Assembly: GCA_023150835.1 (NCBI GenBank)
Contig: JAKLKB010000032.1
Span: forward strand, 1 to 51,157
DNA from: Myxococcota bacterium
GTDB lineage: Bacteria > Myxococcota_C > UBA6777
DNA length: 51,157 nucleotides
Direction of reading: 5' to 3'
The notes under the pieces were generated by a model, which was not told the origin of the DNA, searched no databases, and saw nothing but the letters and a program-made list of their open reading frames with translations. The position numbers and the translations under genes were made by a program. Of the stretch, positions 37,407 to 46,891 are shown one piece after another (within the stretch, counting starts at the first letter, position 1; each line of letters opens with the position of its first letter).

Positions 37407-38886
37407 GACGAACCAAACTCCGTTACAAGAAAAAACCGCTGAATGGAAGCGCCTTGCCGAAGAAGGAAAGGGCTCTGTTGACGAAGCCACCGCCTTTTAT
37501 GATCGCGAAGTGTTTCCGCTCGTTCGCACCCACTTCATCGAAGATGCCGAAGCGAAGGGCATTCACCCTGTTGACGCGCTGATCTTGCCCGTAGGCACAA
37601 GCCCTGAGCCGATTATCTTGTCCATCTTGGCCCTCAAGCCGCAGCGCGTGATGTTTTTGCCCACCCCTCAAACCCGCCAGCATCTCGACCGCATCATCGC
37701 TGAAACCCAGCTCAAACCCAGTCAATACCAAGACAAGACGATCGATGGCTCCGATGTCTTGGAGATCTACCGATGTATGCACCAAGCCGTCCGCGAGTGG
37801 CCTATCGCCACAAAGATCGGCGTCGATATCACCGCTGGAAAAAAGGTCATGTCCGCAGCTTGCGCCATTGCAGGCACCCTGATCGAGATGCGGATCTTTT
37901 ACGTCGATAGCGACTACCTCCCCAAACTCCGCCGCCCCGAACCCGGAACCGAGTACTTGAGCGAACTGCCCAATCCGCTCGTTGTCTTCGGCGATATCGA
38001 AGAACGTGAGGCCCGTAAACTTTATGCTGCCGCTGATTATGCCGGTGCTGCCAAACTTTGGGAACACCTCGCCATACGCATCCAAAACCCCACCGCTCCG
38101 GCTCTTTTCTCCTTCCTCGCACGTACCTACGAAGCGTGGGATCAACTCCACTACGCCAACGCCTTGGCTTCCATCCAAAAGCTCAATCAATCCGTCCGAC
38201 AATTTGGAAAAGATGCGCCTGTGTTTTTTCAATCCCACAAAGACCGCCTTTTCAAACAACAGCGCCTGCTCGAACGCATGGCCCATTCCGTCGATGAGAT
38301 GGGCAAAGAGACCGCTCTTGATTTGCAGATCCTCCAACAAAAAGACGCCATCCACGCCCTGATCCTCGAACTTTGGGCCTACGCCCAACGCAAGATCCAC
38401 CTCCGCGACCTCTCGACCGCCTCCTTGCTTCTGTATCGCACCGCCGAGCTTCTTGCACAACGCCGCCTTGCCCTTTATGGCATCGATCCTTCTCTCGCCG
38501 ATTATGCCCAACCCGGTATCGATCCCCAAGCCCTTCTCGATGCCGTCAATGCCCAACGCGTTTCCTTTAAATTTGAACGCCTCCAAGAACTCCCCATCAA
38601 GATCGCTATGCTCGATGCCTACGTGCTTTTGATCGCTCTCAACGATCCTTATGCTGCTCCTCTGGCCGAAAAACAATACAGCGGACTACAGCGCTTCAAT
38701 GGCATCATCAAGGCCCGAAATTCCTCGATCTTTGCTCACGGCTTTAAATTCGTCGCAGACGAACACGTCCGAAAAATGCGCGCCGAAGTCGAAGCACGCT
38801 TGCTTGATTTCTTCCGTGTCGAGGGCGTCTCCGATCCAGAGATCCAAGCCCAACAACAAGAACATTGTTTCCTAACCTTGGAGTGA
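37405..38886 (+). CDS. CARF-HEPN ribonuclease, TIGR02710/Csm6-like
   Basis: This is a 493-residue CRISPR accessory protein. The CARF domain (about 50-195) has LILPVGTSPEPIILSI as the first ligand loop and GVDITAGKKVMSAA as the second, the pattern of TIGR02710 proteins. A helical linker with TPR-like features follows. The C-terminal HEPN domain has ARNSSIFAHG (R-x6-H, about residues 438-445), the RNase motif. Known relatives are switched on by cyclic oligoadenylate made by Cas10 in type III interference and then cut RNA non-specifically. Cas10 is not in the window, so its ligand source is unknown. Cas6 follows 40 bp downstream, which suggests one operon. Confidence 0.88.
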   Translation: MTNQTPLQEKTAEWKRLAEEGKGSVDEATAFYDREVFPLVRTHFIEDAEAKGIHPVDALILPVGTSPEPIILSILALKPQRVMFLPTPQTRQHLDRIIAETQLKPSQYQDKTIDGSDVLEIYRCMHQAVREWPIATKIGVDITAGKKVMSAACAIAGTLIEMRIFYVDSDYLPKLRRPEPGTEYLSELPNPLVVFGDIEEREARKLYAAADYAGAAKLWEHLAIRIQNPTAPALFSFLARTYEAWDQLHYANALASIQKLNQSVRQFGKDAPVFFQSHKDRLFKQQRLLERMAHSVDEMGKETALDLQILQQKDAIHALILELWAYAQRKIHLRDLSTASLLLYRTAELLAQRRLALYGIDPSLADYAQPGIDPQALLDAVNAQRVSFKFERLQELPIKIAMLDAYVLLIALNDPYAAPLAEKQYSGLQRFNGIIKARNSSIFAHGFKFVADEHVRKMRAEVEARLLDFFRVEGVSDPEIQAQQQEHCFLTLE

Positions 38887-38926
38887 CCCAAGGCTATCTG
38901 CGAACTTGTATCATAGGAGAATTTCG

Positions 38927-39904
38927 ATGTATGGACTCGAAAAGCTGGAGATCGCACAGGTCTCTTGTCTCTTGCGAGCCAAGCGAAGCGCGGAGCTTCC
39001 ACCTTACCTTGGCTCGACTTTGCGTGGAGCGATCATCGATGCGATGCGGGCGACGGCTTGTCCGATGCGTTGCGAAAAGGTCGATGCTTGCGAAGGCAGA
39101 GCGCATTGCCCTTATGCTTATTGCTTTTCACCGCCACCACCGCCCCGCCAAGAAAACCTTCGGGGCTTTCTTGATCCCCCCCGCCCTGTCTTTGTGATCC
39201 CTCCGCCGATCCAAGCCACCGCGTGGGAACCTGCTCAACCTCTGCCCTTTGATCTGATCTTTGTGGGCCGTTCGATCACTTATTTTCAACAAGTTGCGGC
39301 TTCGCTGATCTTTGCTGTGCAGCATGGCCTCGGAAAAGGCCGCGCCCCTTTTGATTTGCTTGCCGTTCAAAATTGCCTCGGTGAACACAAAGGCGTCTCT
39401 CTTTGGAACCAAAACAAAGACTTCTTTTTGCCTGTTCAACCCACTCCCATCGCTGATGTTTTTCCCCTTCAGATCGGCCCTTCTGATACTGTACATATCA
39501 CTTTTCTTTCTCCGCTGCGTCTCGTCGAGCAAAACAAACTGCTGATGAAGCTTTCGTTTCGGTCTTTTTTCGGCCCTTTGTTGCGCCGTCTCTCTTCTCT
39601 TTTGTACTTCCACTGCGACGGCGAGTTGCAGATGGATATCCGTGATACCTTGTCCCGCGCTGAATCCGTTCAAACCCTCTCTTCTCACCTCGAATACGTC
39701 CCCCTCGAACGTTGGAGTAGTCGGCAAAATCAACACGTCCCGATGGATGGCTTGATGGGTTCGATCCTTTGGAAAGGCGATCTGATCCCTCACGTCTGGC
39801 CTTTGTTGCAGATCGGTTCGTTGCTCCACGTCGGCAAAGGCGTCAGTCTCGGTCTTGGGCGTTATCAGATCTCTTCTCTTCCTTCTCTTCCTTCTCTTCC
39901 CTAG
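38927..39904 (+). CDS. cas6: CRISPR RNA-processing endoribonuclease Cas6
   Basis: This 325-residue protein starts at 38927 after AGGAG. The N-terminal part has YLGSTLRGAIIDAM and a Cys cluster (ACPMRC, ACEGRAHCPYAYCF) typical of a Cas6 branch common in type III loci. The middle has RAMP-fold strands. The C-terminal Gly-rich loop HVGKGVSLGLGRYQI is the hallmark of Cas6. It should cut within the 37-nt repeat, whose hairpin (TCCGC...GCGGA) sits just before ATTGAAAC, leaving the usual 8-nt handle. It follows the CARF-HEPN gene and is separated from the RT gene by 726 bp of repeats. Confidence 0.88.
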   Translation: MYGLEKLEIAQVSCLLRAKRSAELPPYLGSTLRGAIIDAMRATACPMRCEKVDACEGRAHCPYAYCFSPPPPPRQENLRGFLDPPRPVFVIPPPIQATAWEPAQPLPFDLIFVGRSITYFQQVAASLIFAVQHGLGKGRAPFDLLAVQNCLGEHKGVSLWNQNKDFFLPVQPTPIADVFPLQIGPSDTVHITFLSPLRLVEQNKLLMKLSFRSFFGPLLRRLSSLLYFHCDGELQMDIRDTLSRAESVQTLSSHLEYVPLERWSSRQNQHVPMDGLMGSILWKGDLIPHVWPLLQIGSLLHVGKGVSLGLGRYQISSLPSLPSLP

Positions 39905-39914
39905 TTGGAAATTC

Positions 39915-40112
39915 TCTGCGGAGGTTCCACCCCACGCCCCTTCTTGTTTTGTGGGGTTCCACCCCACGCCCCTTCTTGTTTTGTGGGGTTCCACCCCACG
40001 CCCCGCAAGGGAGCGCGGCTCCCTTGACCCCGTATTGGCGGGGCAAACAGACGTTTTTCAAACCAACAACGGCTCCGCTTGAAAGGGCGCGAACACGGGT
40101 TTTTTTGGCAAC
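39915..40112 (+). repeat. Dispersed repeat family A with 34-bp tandem units
   Basis: Three GGTTCCACCCCACGCCCC units, two with a 34-bp period, precede CCCCGCAAGGGAGCGCGG, TTGACCCCGTATTGGCG, GGCTCCGCTTGAAAGG, CGAACACGGGTTTTTTTGGC and AACTGCG. This is one of the most complete copies. Confidence 0.88.
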
Positions 40113-40154
40113 TGCGTCTCTCTTCTCCTAATTGGACCTATACGATATCCGCGT

Positions 40155-40255
40155 GATCGGTGATCGAAGGAGAGTACGTAGACGCCCGATTGTTGGGCAG
40201 CCACAGGGGGCTGCCCCTACCTTTTTACGATAAGTCAACGGGCGGATCTCGTATT
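40155..40255 (-). repeat. Dispersed repeat family C, inverted copy
   Basis: GTAGACGCCCGATTGTTGGG, GGGGGCTGCCCCTAC and TTTACGAT match the reverse complement of the copies at 32955-33160. Confidence 0.7.
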
Positions 40256-40363
40256 ATGCGGTTGAAAAGGGAAACCCTGAGATATCAGAACGTTGTAGGG
40301 GCGGTTCGCGAACCGCCCACGCCCGAACATCTGCCTTTTTCGTATCGAACTGCGTAAGTCCTA
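40247..40363 (-). mobile_element. MITE-like element, inverted relative of 4243-4358
   Basis: The interior matches 4243-4358 in reverse complement, including GGGAAACCCTGAGATATCAG and the GGCGGTTCGCGAACCGCC palindrome. The AACTGCGTAAGTCCTA end is intact at 40348-40363; the other end is decayed. Downstream (about 40404-40523) two diverged copies of ACGTCTGCGAA...CGTCTTTTTTCTC precede the RT gene. Confidence 0.75.
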
Positions 40364-40630
40364 TCCTAATTGGAATACGGTATCCGAGAGATGTGTACCT
40401 AAAGCAAACGTCTGCGAATACGTCTTTTTTCTCTGCACGCCACTCCTTTTTTTCAAAAACAACAGCTATGTTTCTTGAACGTCTGCGAACGCGTCTTTTT
40501 TCTCGATAAGCCACTCCTATCTTCGCAAGCTATTTCTTTTCTTCTGTTTGGTTTGTTCTCTCGGGATGTCGGGGATTTTACCCTGTGGTTCTGTATGGGC
40601 AAAGTGACACAAAAAGAATGGAGGTTTGCT

Positions 40631-43117
40631 ATGACAACGCTTCGGATGGACGGGCTTTTTTCCCGCGTTGTGTCGATCGCGTCTCTGCGCAGCGCTTTTT
40701 TTGAAGAACTCGATCGCAGCGAGGCGATCGGCATGGATGGGATGCGGCCTAGCGAATTTGGCAACGATCTCGAACGCGAATTGAGCCGCTTGCACGAAGA
40801 GCTGATCAACGGACGCTATCGCGCCCAACCTGTCGTTCGGATATTTGTTCAAAAACCAAACGGTGGCCGCCGTGCATTGGGGATTAGCGCTGTGCGTGAT
40901 CGTGTCTTGCAACGCTCGATCTTGCGAGCGCTGGCACCGATCTTTGAAGAGCGCTTTCTGGACTGCTCCCACGCATATCGTCCCCGTCGTTCGGCACAAA
41001 CGGCGCTTCACCACCTGCTCTCTTTGCGTGATGCGGGCTTTTCATGGGTGGTCGAGTCCGATATCGAAGATTGTTTTGGTTCGGTGGATGGCCCGCTGTT
41101 GCAACGTGAACTCGAAGCCATTACGGGCGATATCCAGCTTTCTCATCTGGTGATGCGCATCCTTCAATCGGGTGTCTTGGAATCTGGTTGCTTGCGCGAT
41201 GCCTATCTCGGACTACCCCAAGGAAGTCCCTTGAGTCCGCTGCTTTCCAACATCTATCTCCATCCCTTTGATGTCGAACTGGTTCAAGCTGGTTATCCAC
41301 TTGTCCGATACGCCGACGACTTTGTTGTTCTTGCTCACGATCAAAAAGAAGCTGAGATCGCTCTCCAAGCTGTACAAGATGCCCTCGCCCTTCGCGCTTT
41401 GCGACCCCACCCCCAAAAAACACGCCTTTCTCGTTTCCAAGACGGCATCTCTTTTCTTGGCTTTCTGATCGATGCTCAAGACCATCGGCCTAACCCCAAG
41501 TCCATCCAAAACCTTCTCGACCGACTCAATGAGGCCCGCTCTTCCCGTACTAAGCTCTCTCCTGCCGAACGCTTCGCCCAAAACGAAGCGATCCTTCAAG
41601 GTTGGCGTGCTTATTTTTCTCACTTCGGCGATCTTTCTCTGCCTCATCCTGAACAAGCCCTTGCTGCCGCATCCGTCGCTTTACGCCACAACGAAATACC
41701 CACCGCACAGCGCTTTTTGAAACAATCCGCCTCCCTTCACGAACCCTTTTTCGTCCAGCGCCGCACAGAACTCCAGCACAAGCTGTCTCAACTCTCTCCA
41801 CACAAAGGGCTTTTGTCGATCCAGCGCCACGTGCCTTCCTCTACCCCCCGCCGTCTCCTCCCTTACGGCCCCTCCGCTACACATATCGAAGCTCTCCCTC
41901 GCACTCCTTCCCCCACTCCCCCACAATACCCGCAGATCGACCCTTCCTTTCCGTTCGATACCTCGCCGATCACTGCCTCCAACCGCATCCATACTCCTTC
42001 CACGCCTTCTGACCGCACCGATACCCTCGACGCTATCGCCCTGAATCGCATTGACACGCTACCTCCCACGCCTTCTGACCGCACCGATACCCTCGAAGCC
42101 ACCGCTCTACACCCTCTCGGAGCCCACCACATCGCGCTCTCGATCCACACCGAGTCGATGGAGCCGCCGATCTCGCCGCTCCTTCGGCCCGATGTTTCCC
42201 CCTTGGAAGAGATCGAGGTGCTTCGGCGCGAACGCCTGCGTTTTCCCGATGAACCCACGATCTTGTTTGAGCTTGCGGAGGTGTATTGGCGTGCTGATCA
42301 GCCCTTGATCGCGACACATCTCCAACAGATCGCCGAAGCCCTCCCTCGATCTCCTGCTTTCCTTCCGATGCGTTGGCGCACAGAAGGTCCGATCCTTCGC
42401 CAAACACACGCCCTCGAAGATGCCTACTTTGCGCTGTTTTCGCGTGCCTCACACTTTTTGACTTACGGTGTGCAGCCCGATGGGCGCTTGCAGATCATCC
42501 CGCATGATGGGCGCTTTGGAGCGTTGCAGCTTCTTTCGCATCTGCGCGGTGACGCGATCTTTGGAGCGTATCTCTTGCGCCCTGATCAACGTACGCTGTT
42601 TGCGGCCTTGGAGGTTGAACCGACGCAGCGTATCTTGGCGGATGCTTGGAAAGATCCACACGAACGCAGCCAAGCCTCTCAGGCAGCTTGCCTCTACATA
42701 CTCGAAGCCGTCCGACGCTTGCGCGTTTGGGGCATCTCACCCTTGCTTCAACAAAACGGACAACATGGTTTTCGGCTGTGGCTTTTTTTTGCAAACCCTC
42801 AATCTACCGCCTCGATCAAGCGCTTCTGGCGTTCTTTGTTTGTATTCCTTCCTCCTCTTCCCACAGGACTCAGCCGTCAGTCTTTCCCCGAAAGCCCCAG
42901 CGAGCGCTGGCCGCATGGAGGCCGCCCGATCACCTTGCCGCTCGGCTCTCATCCGCGTACAGGCCGACGCACCTTACTTTTGAACCCCGAAGATGCCTCC
43001 ATTCAAGACGTTGAAACCGCCCTCCATTCGGTCCGAATGCTCGATGACTCCGCGCTCTCCCGTGTCTACAACGCTTTCCCCAACCCATCACAACCTCGGC
43101 CTCGACGCAAACACTGA
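40631..43117 (+). CDS. CRISPR-associated reverse transcriptase fused to degenerate primase-like (AEP) domain
   Basis: This 828-residue protein starts at 40631 after TGGAGG. The RT domain (about 15-290) is of group II intron type: IGMDGMRPSEF, FVQKPNGGRRALGI, ESDIEDCFGSV (catalytic Asp about 145), LPQGSPLSPLLSNIYL, VRYADDFVVLA (about 226) and ISFLGF. A thumb-like helical region follows (ILQGWRAYFSHFG), then a Thr/Pro linker with repeated PSDRTDTL. Residues about 550-595 are TPR-like. Residues about 600-815 align with the AEP domain of the next gene, but the metal pair DxD is E661-V-E663 (ALEVEP) and the GxH motif is G713-F-R715. The RT looks active and the primase part inactive. RTs beside Cas1 copy RNA into spacers in type III systems. 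Confidence 0.88.
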   Translation: MTTLRMDGLFSRVVSIASLRSAFFEELDRSEAIGMDGMRPSEFGNDLERELSRLHEELINGRYRAQPVVRIFVQKPNGGRRALGISAVRDRVLQRSILRALAPIFEERFLDCSHAYRPRRSAQTALHHLLSLRDAGFSWVVESDIEDCFGSVDGPLLQRELEAITGDIQLSHLVMRILQSGVLESGCLRDAYLGLPQGSPLSPLLSNIYLHPFDVELVQAGYPLVRYADDFVVLAHDQKEAEIALQAVQDALALRALRPHPQKTRLSRFQDGISFLGFLIDAQDHRPNPKSIQNLLDRLNEARSSRTKLSPAERFAQNEAILQGWRAYFSHFGDLSLPHPEQALAAASVALRHNEIPTAQRFLKQSASLHEPFFVQRRTELQHKLSQLSPHKGLLSIQRHVPSSTPRRLLPYGPSATHIEALPRTPSPTPPQYPQIDPSFPFDTSPITASNRIHTPSTPSDRTDTLDAIALNRIDTLPPTPSDRTDTLEATALHPLGAHHIALSIHTESMEPPISPLLRPDVSPLEEIEVLRRERLRFPDEPTILFELAEVYWRADQPLIATHLQQIAEALPRSPAFLPMRWRTEGPILRQTHALEDAYFALFSRASHFLTYGVQPDGRLQIIPHDGRFGALQLLSHLRGDAIFGAYLLRPDQRTLFAALEVEPTQRILADAWKDPHERSQASQAACLYILEAVRRLRVWGISPLLQQNGQHGFRLWLFFANPQSTASIKRFWRSLFVFLPPLPTGLSRQSFPESPSERWPHGGRPITLPLGSHPRTGRRTLLLNPEDASIQDVETALHSVRMLDDSALSRVYNAFPNPSQPRPRRKH

Positions 43118-43202
43118 TGAGGAACCGATCATGCGATCCCAAAATAAATCCTGCTTTGCTCTCCTTCTCTTCTTTCAATACAACCACCCATAGGAGCCGA
43201 TC

Positions 43203-45650
43203 ATGCAAACCGAGCCGCTGCTTCTTTCTGCAAAGTGTTGTGTTGAACAGGCCGATCTCTCCGCGCTTACCGCTTTGCTCCGATCCTTCGATAGCCCTTC
43301 GATCCAAGACCCAGCCTTTCATCTCGAATTGGCCGGATCTTGCGAAAAGATGGGCTTGCTCGATCTGGCCGTTCGCGAGTGTGGCCTTGCACTCCGTGAT
43401 GCTCCCACTCTTGAGGCTGCGCTGCGCTGTTCCCTCCGCCTTTCTCTCGAACAAGGAAACCTTCCTCACGCCGAACGCGACGCCCGACTTTTGCTTCAAA
43501 CCTACCCTCAAGATGTCCCGCTGCGTCTTGAGCTTGGTCGGATCCTTGAGATCTCGGGCCGCTTTAACGAAGCCCTCGAAGTCTACCAATCCACCACGCA
43601 GGGACACGAAAGCCCCCAACTTCAAGAGGCCAAACGGCGTGCAGCGCGTTATGCCCAACGTGGACGTTCTCGACCTGCCGTCGACGATCCGATCTTTCAT
43701 GACGCTTCGGACCCTGAGCAGGCTTCTACACAGTCCCATGATCCCGAACCTCTCGCCCCCACAGAGGCTGATGCGATCTCTTTCGCTCATCTCTTTTCGG
43801 GTCGTGAAGGCGTCTATGCCCGCCAGTGGTATAGCGATACGGGAAAGTCTGGATACACACCCGTCCACCAACCCTTCACTCCGCTTGTTGCGCGCAGTCA
43901 TCTCCTTGGAAATTATACCGTCGGCATCTACCCTTTGCGCATGAATCACAGCGTTTTGTTTCTGGCGTTTGATGTCGATATCGTCCAAGAAGCCCTCACA
44001 AAGGCCGCAAAAGATCAGCAACCCCACGAACTCCCTCGTCTGATCCGCACCGCCCACTCTGTTGCTCGCCAACTCCTTGATGCTTGCGCCATGTTTGATA
44101 TCCCCGCTGTTGTCGAAGATTCTGGATGGAAAGGGCGGCATCTCTGGATCTTTTTCTCCGAACCTGTCCCTGCCGCCTCAGCGCGGCGGATCGCGCAATG
44201 GCTGCTCCACACCGTCGGCCCTCTCCCCGAAGTCTGCCGCGTCGAGATCTTCCCCAAACAATCGCGTCTTGATCCCAAGCAGCTCGGAAACTTGATCAAG
44301 CTGCCTCTCGGCATCCATCGCGTCACAGGCCGCATATGCGCACTTTTGAACCCCGACGGCTCTCACATCGAGCGCCCCATCGAACACTTGCGCTCTCTCA
44401 AAAAATTGTCTCGCCAACGTCTCCAAGAACTCCTTGTCCACGCCGATCACATCGCTTCTCTCAAACAAGAGCGGCAACACGCACCGCCCAAACAGACCAA
44501 ATACCTCGATCCCATCGACTCCAACACCGCCCCTCAAAGCGCCGAGCTTGCTCCCTCCGCCCATCCCCCTTCCCCAACGCCTGCTCCCTACCGCGTCGGC
44601 AAAGACGAGGAAGTCGAGCAAGTCTTGCGTGGTTGTCCTGTCTTGCGCGCCATCGTCGGACGTGCGCTCTCCACCGGTATCCTTTCCAGCGACGATATCC
44701 ACATCCTGATCTACACGATGGGAAACCTCACCCAAGGCGATGCTGCCGTCAATGCCGTCCTTTCCAAAGTCCACAACGTCGATCCGCGTGTCAAACTCAA
44801 ATCTCCCCTCCGCAGCTACCCTACCAGTTGCCCAAAGATCCGCGCCCGTCTCCCCGAACTCACCGCAAGCGTCCCTTGCCATTGTGCTTTTCCCCAACAC
44901 ACAGGCTCTTATCCTCATCCTCTCTTGCATCTCGCTCGCCCTCCACAACTCCCCTCCGCTCCCACGATCTCTCCCTATCCATCCAAGAACCCGCCCTCTG
45001 CGATCTCTTCCTCTGATCCTGCCCCATCCTCCGACCACTCCGCGCTTCCTTACGAAAAAGCTCCCCCCACGATCTTCTCTCCGTTTCATCCTGCCCCATC
45101 CTCCGATCACTCCGCGCTCCCTTACGAAAAAGCTCCCCCCACGATCTTCTCTCCGTTTCATCCTGCCCCATCCTTCGACCACTCCGCGCTCCCCTACGAA
45201 AAAGCTCCCCCCACGATCTTCTCTCCCTCCCGGCCTGTTCTCGCCACAGACGGCTCTCCTCGATCTGCCGAATCTGCGCCTCCATCGTGGGAGATCCTTG
45301 AAAAACCATCCCGCACGCCTTCGCGCTCTGAACTCGAGTCTTGGACCCACCGCCTCCAACAAGCCCACCAAGATCTCTCGCACGCACAACAATCCATCCT
45401 CGCTCTTGAGCACAAGATCGCCCAATTCCTCCACAACCAAGGCACCCAAGAGTGCAAGACTCGATTCGGAACCCTTCGCGTCGACTCCAAACAACGCGTG
45501 CATTTTCTTCTCGAATCTTCTTCTCCTGAACACCTCTCCCCTTCGACCGATCCTCTCGCATCCTCCGAGTCTTCCTCTTCTTCTCCGCACTTTTCCGATG
45601 CGCCTCTCCCCGAGGATGGCGACGACGACACACACGGAGGCCACCGATGA
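43203..45650 (+). CDS. CRISPR-associated primase-polymerase (CAPP)
   Basis: This 815-residue protein has AGGAG six bases before its ATG. TPR-like repeats occupy residues 1-160. The archaeo-eukaryotic primase domain (about 190-420) has FSGREGVYARQW and GKSGYTP. Metal residues are D257-V-D259 in AFDVDI, the GRHLW motif has H313, and a third motif is KLPLGIHRVTGR. Four cysteines (478, 543, 559, 561) in a PriCT-like region may hold an Fe-S cluster. Three 24-residue repeats (SDHSALPYEKAPPTIFSP) form a linker, and a coiled coil and strand-rich end follow. CAPPs make primers and DNA during spacer adaptation. The stop overlaps the cas1 start by 4 bp, so CAPP and Cas1 are co-translated. Confidence 0.87.
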   Translation: MQTEPLLLSAKCCVEQADLSALTALLRSFDSPSIQDPAFHLELAGSCEKMGLLDLAVRECGLALRDAPTLEAALRCSLRLSLEQGNLPHAERDARLLLQTYPQDVPLRLELGRILEISGRFNEALEVYQSTTQGHESPQLQEAKRRAARYAQRGRSRPAVDDPIFHDASDPEQASTQSHDPEPLAPTEADAISFAHLFSGREGVYARQWYSDTGKSGYTPVHQPFTPLVARSHLLGNYTVGIYPLRMNHSVLFLAFDVDIVQEALTKAAKDQQPHELPRLIRTAHSVARQLLDACAMFDIPAVVEDSGWKGRHLWIFFSEPVPAASARRIAQWLLHTVGPLPEVCRVEIFPKQSRLDPKQLGNLIKLPLGIHRVTGRICALLNPDGSHIERPIEHLRSLKKLSRQRLQELLVHADHIASLKQERQHAPPKQTKYLDPIDSNTAPQSAELAPSAHPPSPTPAPYRVGKDEEVEQVLRGCPVLRAIVGRALSTGILSSDDIHILIYTMGNLTQGDAAVNAVLSKVHNVDPRVKLKSPLRSYPTSCPKIRARLPELTASVPCHCAFPQHTGSYPHPLLHLARPPQLPSAPTISPYPSKNPPSAISSSDPAPSSDHSALPYEKAPPTIFSPFHPAPSSDHSALPYEKAPPTIFSPFHPAPSFDHSALPYEKAPPTIFSPSRPVLATDGSPRSAESAPPSWEILEKPSRTPSRSELESWTHRLQQAHQDLSHAQQSILALEHKIAQFLHNQGTQECKTRFGTLRVDSKQRVHFLLESSSPEHLSPSTDPLASSESSSSSPHFSDAPLPEDGDDDTHGGHR

Positions 45651-46759
45651 TCCTTTATCTTGTCGAACAAGGATGCACTGTCGGACTCAAGAGCGAACGC
45701 CTTGAGATCCGTAAGCAACAAGAGGTCTTGGACAGCTTTCGTCTTGACGATCTTGAACAGCTTGTGTTGTTTGGGTACATCCAACTCACCACCCAAGCCA
45801 TTCAAGCCCTTCTCAAACGCGATATCGACGTCTGTTTCCTGTCTCGCAGCGGAGTTTTTTTAGGCCGACTCGCCGGGAAAATGGGCAAACAGATCGAGTT
45901 GCGTCGCAAACAATTCGCAGGGCTTGAGCAGTCGGCCTTTGCGCTTGATCTTGCGCGCCGTTGCATCGTCGGAAAACTCGCCAACCAACGGGCGTTGCTG
46001 ATGCGTTATCAACGCAAACTCACCGACCCCTCGATCGCGCAGGCCTTGCTTGGAATCCGCCTACTTGTCGGGCAAATCGATCAAGCCCAAGATCTCGATG
46101 TGTTGCGTGGTTTGGAGGGTAAAGCTGCGGCGTTGTACTTCGGTGTGTTGGGGCGGCTGATCTCTGCGCCGCAAGTCCACTTCACCACCCGCATCCGCCG
46201 CCCGCCCCCTGATCCTGTCAATATCTTGCTCTCCTTTGGCTACACTTTGCTCACCAAGATGGTGCATGGCTTCGTTGAGTCCGCTGGTATGGACCCATAC
46301 CTCGGAGCGTTGCATGCTCCGCGTTATGGACGTCCAAGTCTCGCACTCGATCTCGTCGAAGAATGGCGTCCTGTGATCGTCGACACTGCGGTCTTGCGTG
46401 CCATCAACACCAAAACCATCTCTCCTCAAGATTTCCTACCTGCACCCACTTCGCACGATCTTTGGCCCGAAGAATCCATCGAAGAGGACGAGATATCCCT
46501 TCTCGAACCGCCTTCTTCTTCCCTCGATCCGAACCCAGACGCCGAAGATGCCGCGTCTCCTCCGCGCCCTTTGTTGATGCAGCCCGAAGCCGTCAAGCGC
46601 TGGTTCGCTCTCTACGAACGGCGACTCCAAGAAGAAACTTTTTACCTTCCCAAACAATGCCGACTTTCTTATCGCCAAATCATTCGAGAGCAAGCCTACC
46701 TGTGCGCACGCCACCTCAAAGGGGAGGCCGAATACACTTCTTTTCTTCACGAACCTTGA
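45647..46759 (+). CDS. cas1: CRISPR integrase Cas1
   Basis: This 370-residue protein has GGAGG seven bases upstream. The N-terminal beta domain has VGLKSERLEIR. The helical domain has E157 in RGLEGKAA, H223 in LGALHAPRYGRPSLALDL, and D235/E238/E239 in DLVEEWRP, so the metal site is complete. The residues about 275-310 form an acidic, Ser/Pro insert (EESIEEDEISL) before the C-terminal helices, which is longer than in most Cas1 proteins. With Cas2 it inserts new spacers at the leader end of the array. It is not fused to the RT, but overlaps the primase-polymerase gene. Confidence 0.95.
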   Translation: MILYLVEQGCTVGLKSERLEIRKQQEVLDSFRLDDLEQLVLFGYIQLTTQAIQALLKRDIDVCFLSRSGVFLGRLAGKMGKQIELRRKQFAGLEQSAFALDLARRCIVGKLANQRALLMRYQRKLTDPSIAQALLGIRLLVGQIDQAQDLDVLRGLEGKAAALYFGVLGRLISAPQVHFTTRIRRPPPDPVNILLSFGYTLLTKMVHGFVESAGMDPYLGALHAPRYGRPSLALDLVEEWRPVIVDTAVLRAINTKTISPQDFLPAPTSHDLWPEESIEEDEISLLEPPSSSLDPNPDAEDAASPPRPLLMQPEAVKRWFALYERRLQEETFYLPKQCRLSYRQIIREQAYLCARHLKGEAEYTSFLHEP

Positions 46760-46891
46760 TCTTGTTTCGGGTTGCGCAGGGGAGGCGAGTGTTGTCTCGC
46801 GATCTTCTCCTTCTTGATGATCGGATGGCTGGGGTTTGGAAGTCTTCTTGGTTTTTTCACGCAAATTTTGTCAACATGGATGGAACAAGCG

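Noticed and set aside
37423-38676. 417-residue open frame antisense to the CARF-HEPN gene
   Set aside because: The plus strand has clear CARF and HEPN motifs. The antisense frame mirrors its codon bias and has no recognisable domain.
40631-43117. Group II intron carrying the reverse transcriptase
   Set aside because: I saw no domain V/VI-like structure around the gene, the protein has a primase-like C-terminus instead of a maturase end, and it sits among cas genes.
44178-45644. 488-residue minus-strand open frame opposite the primase-polymerase gene
   Set aside because: It is Arg/Gly-rich with no motifs, and the sense strand has AEP catalytic motifs.
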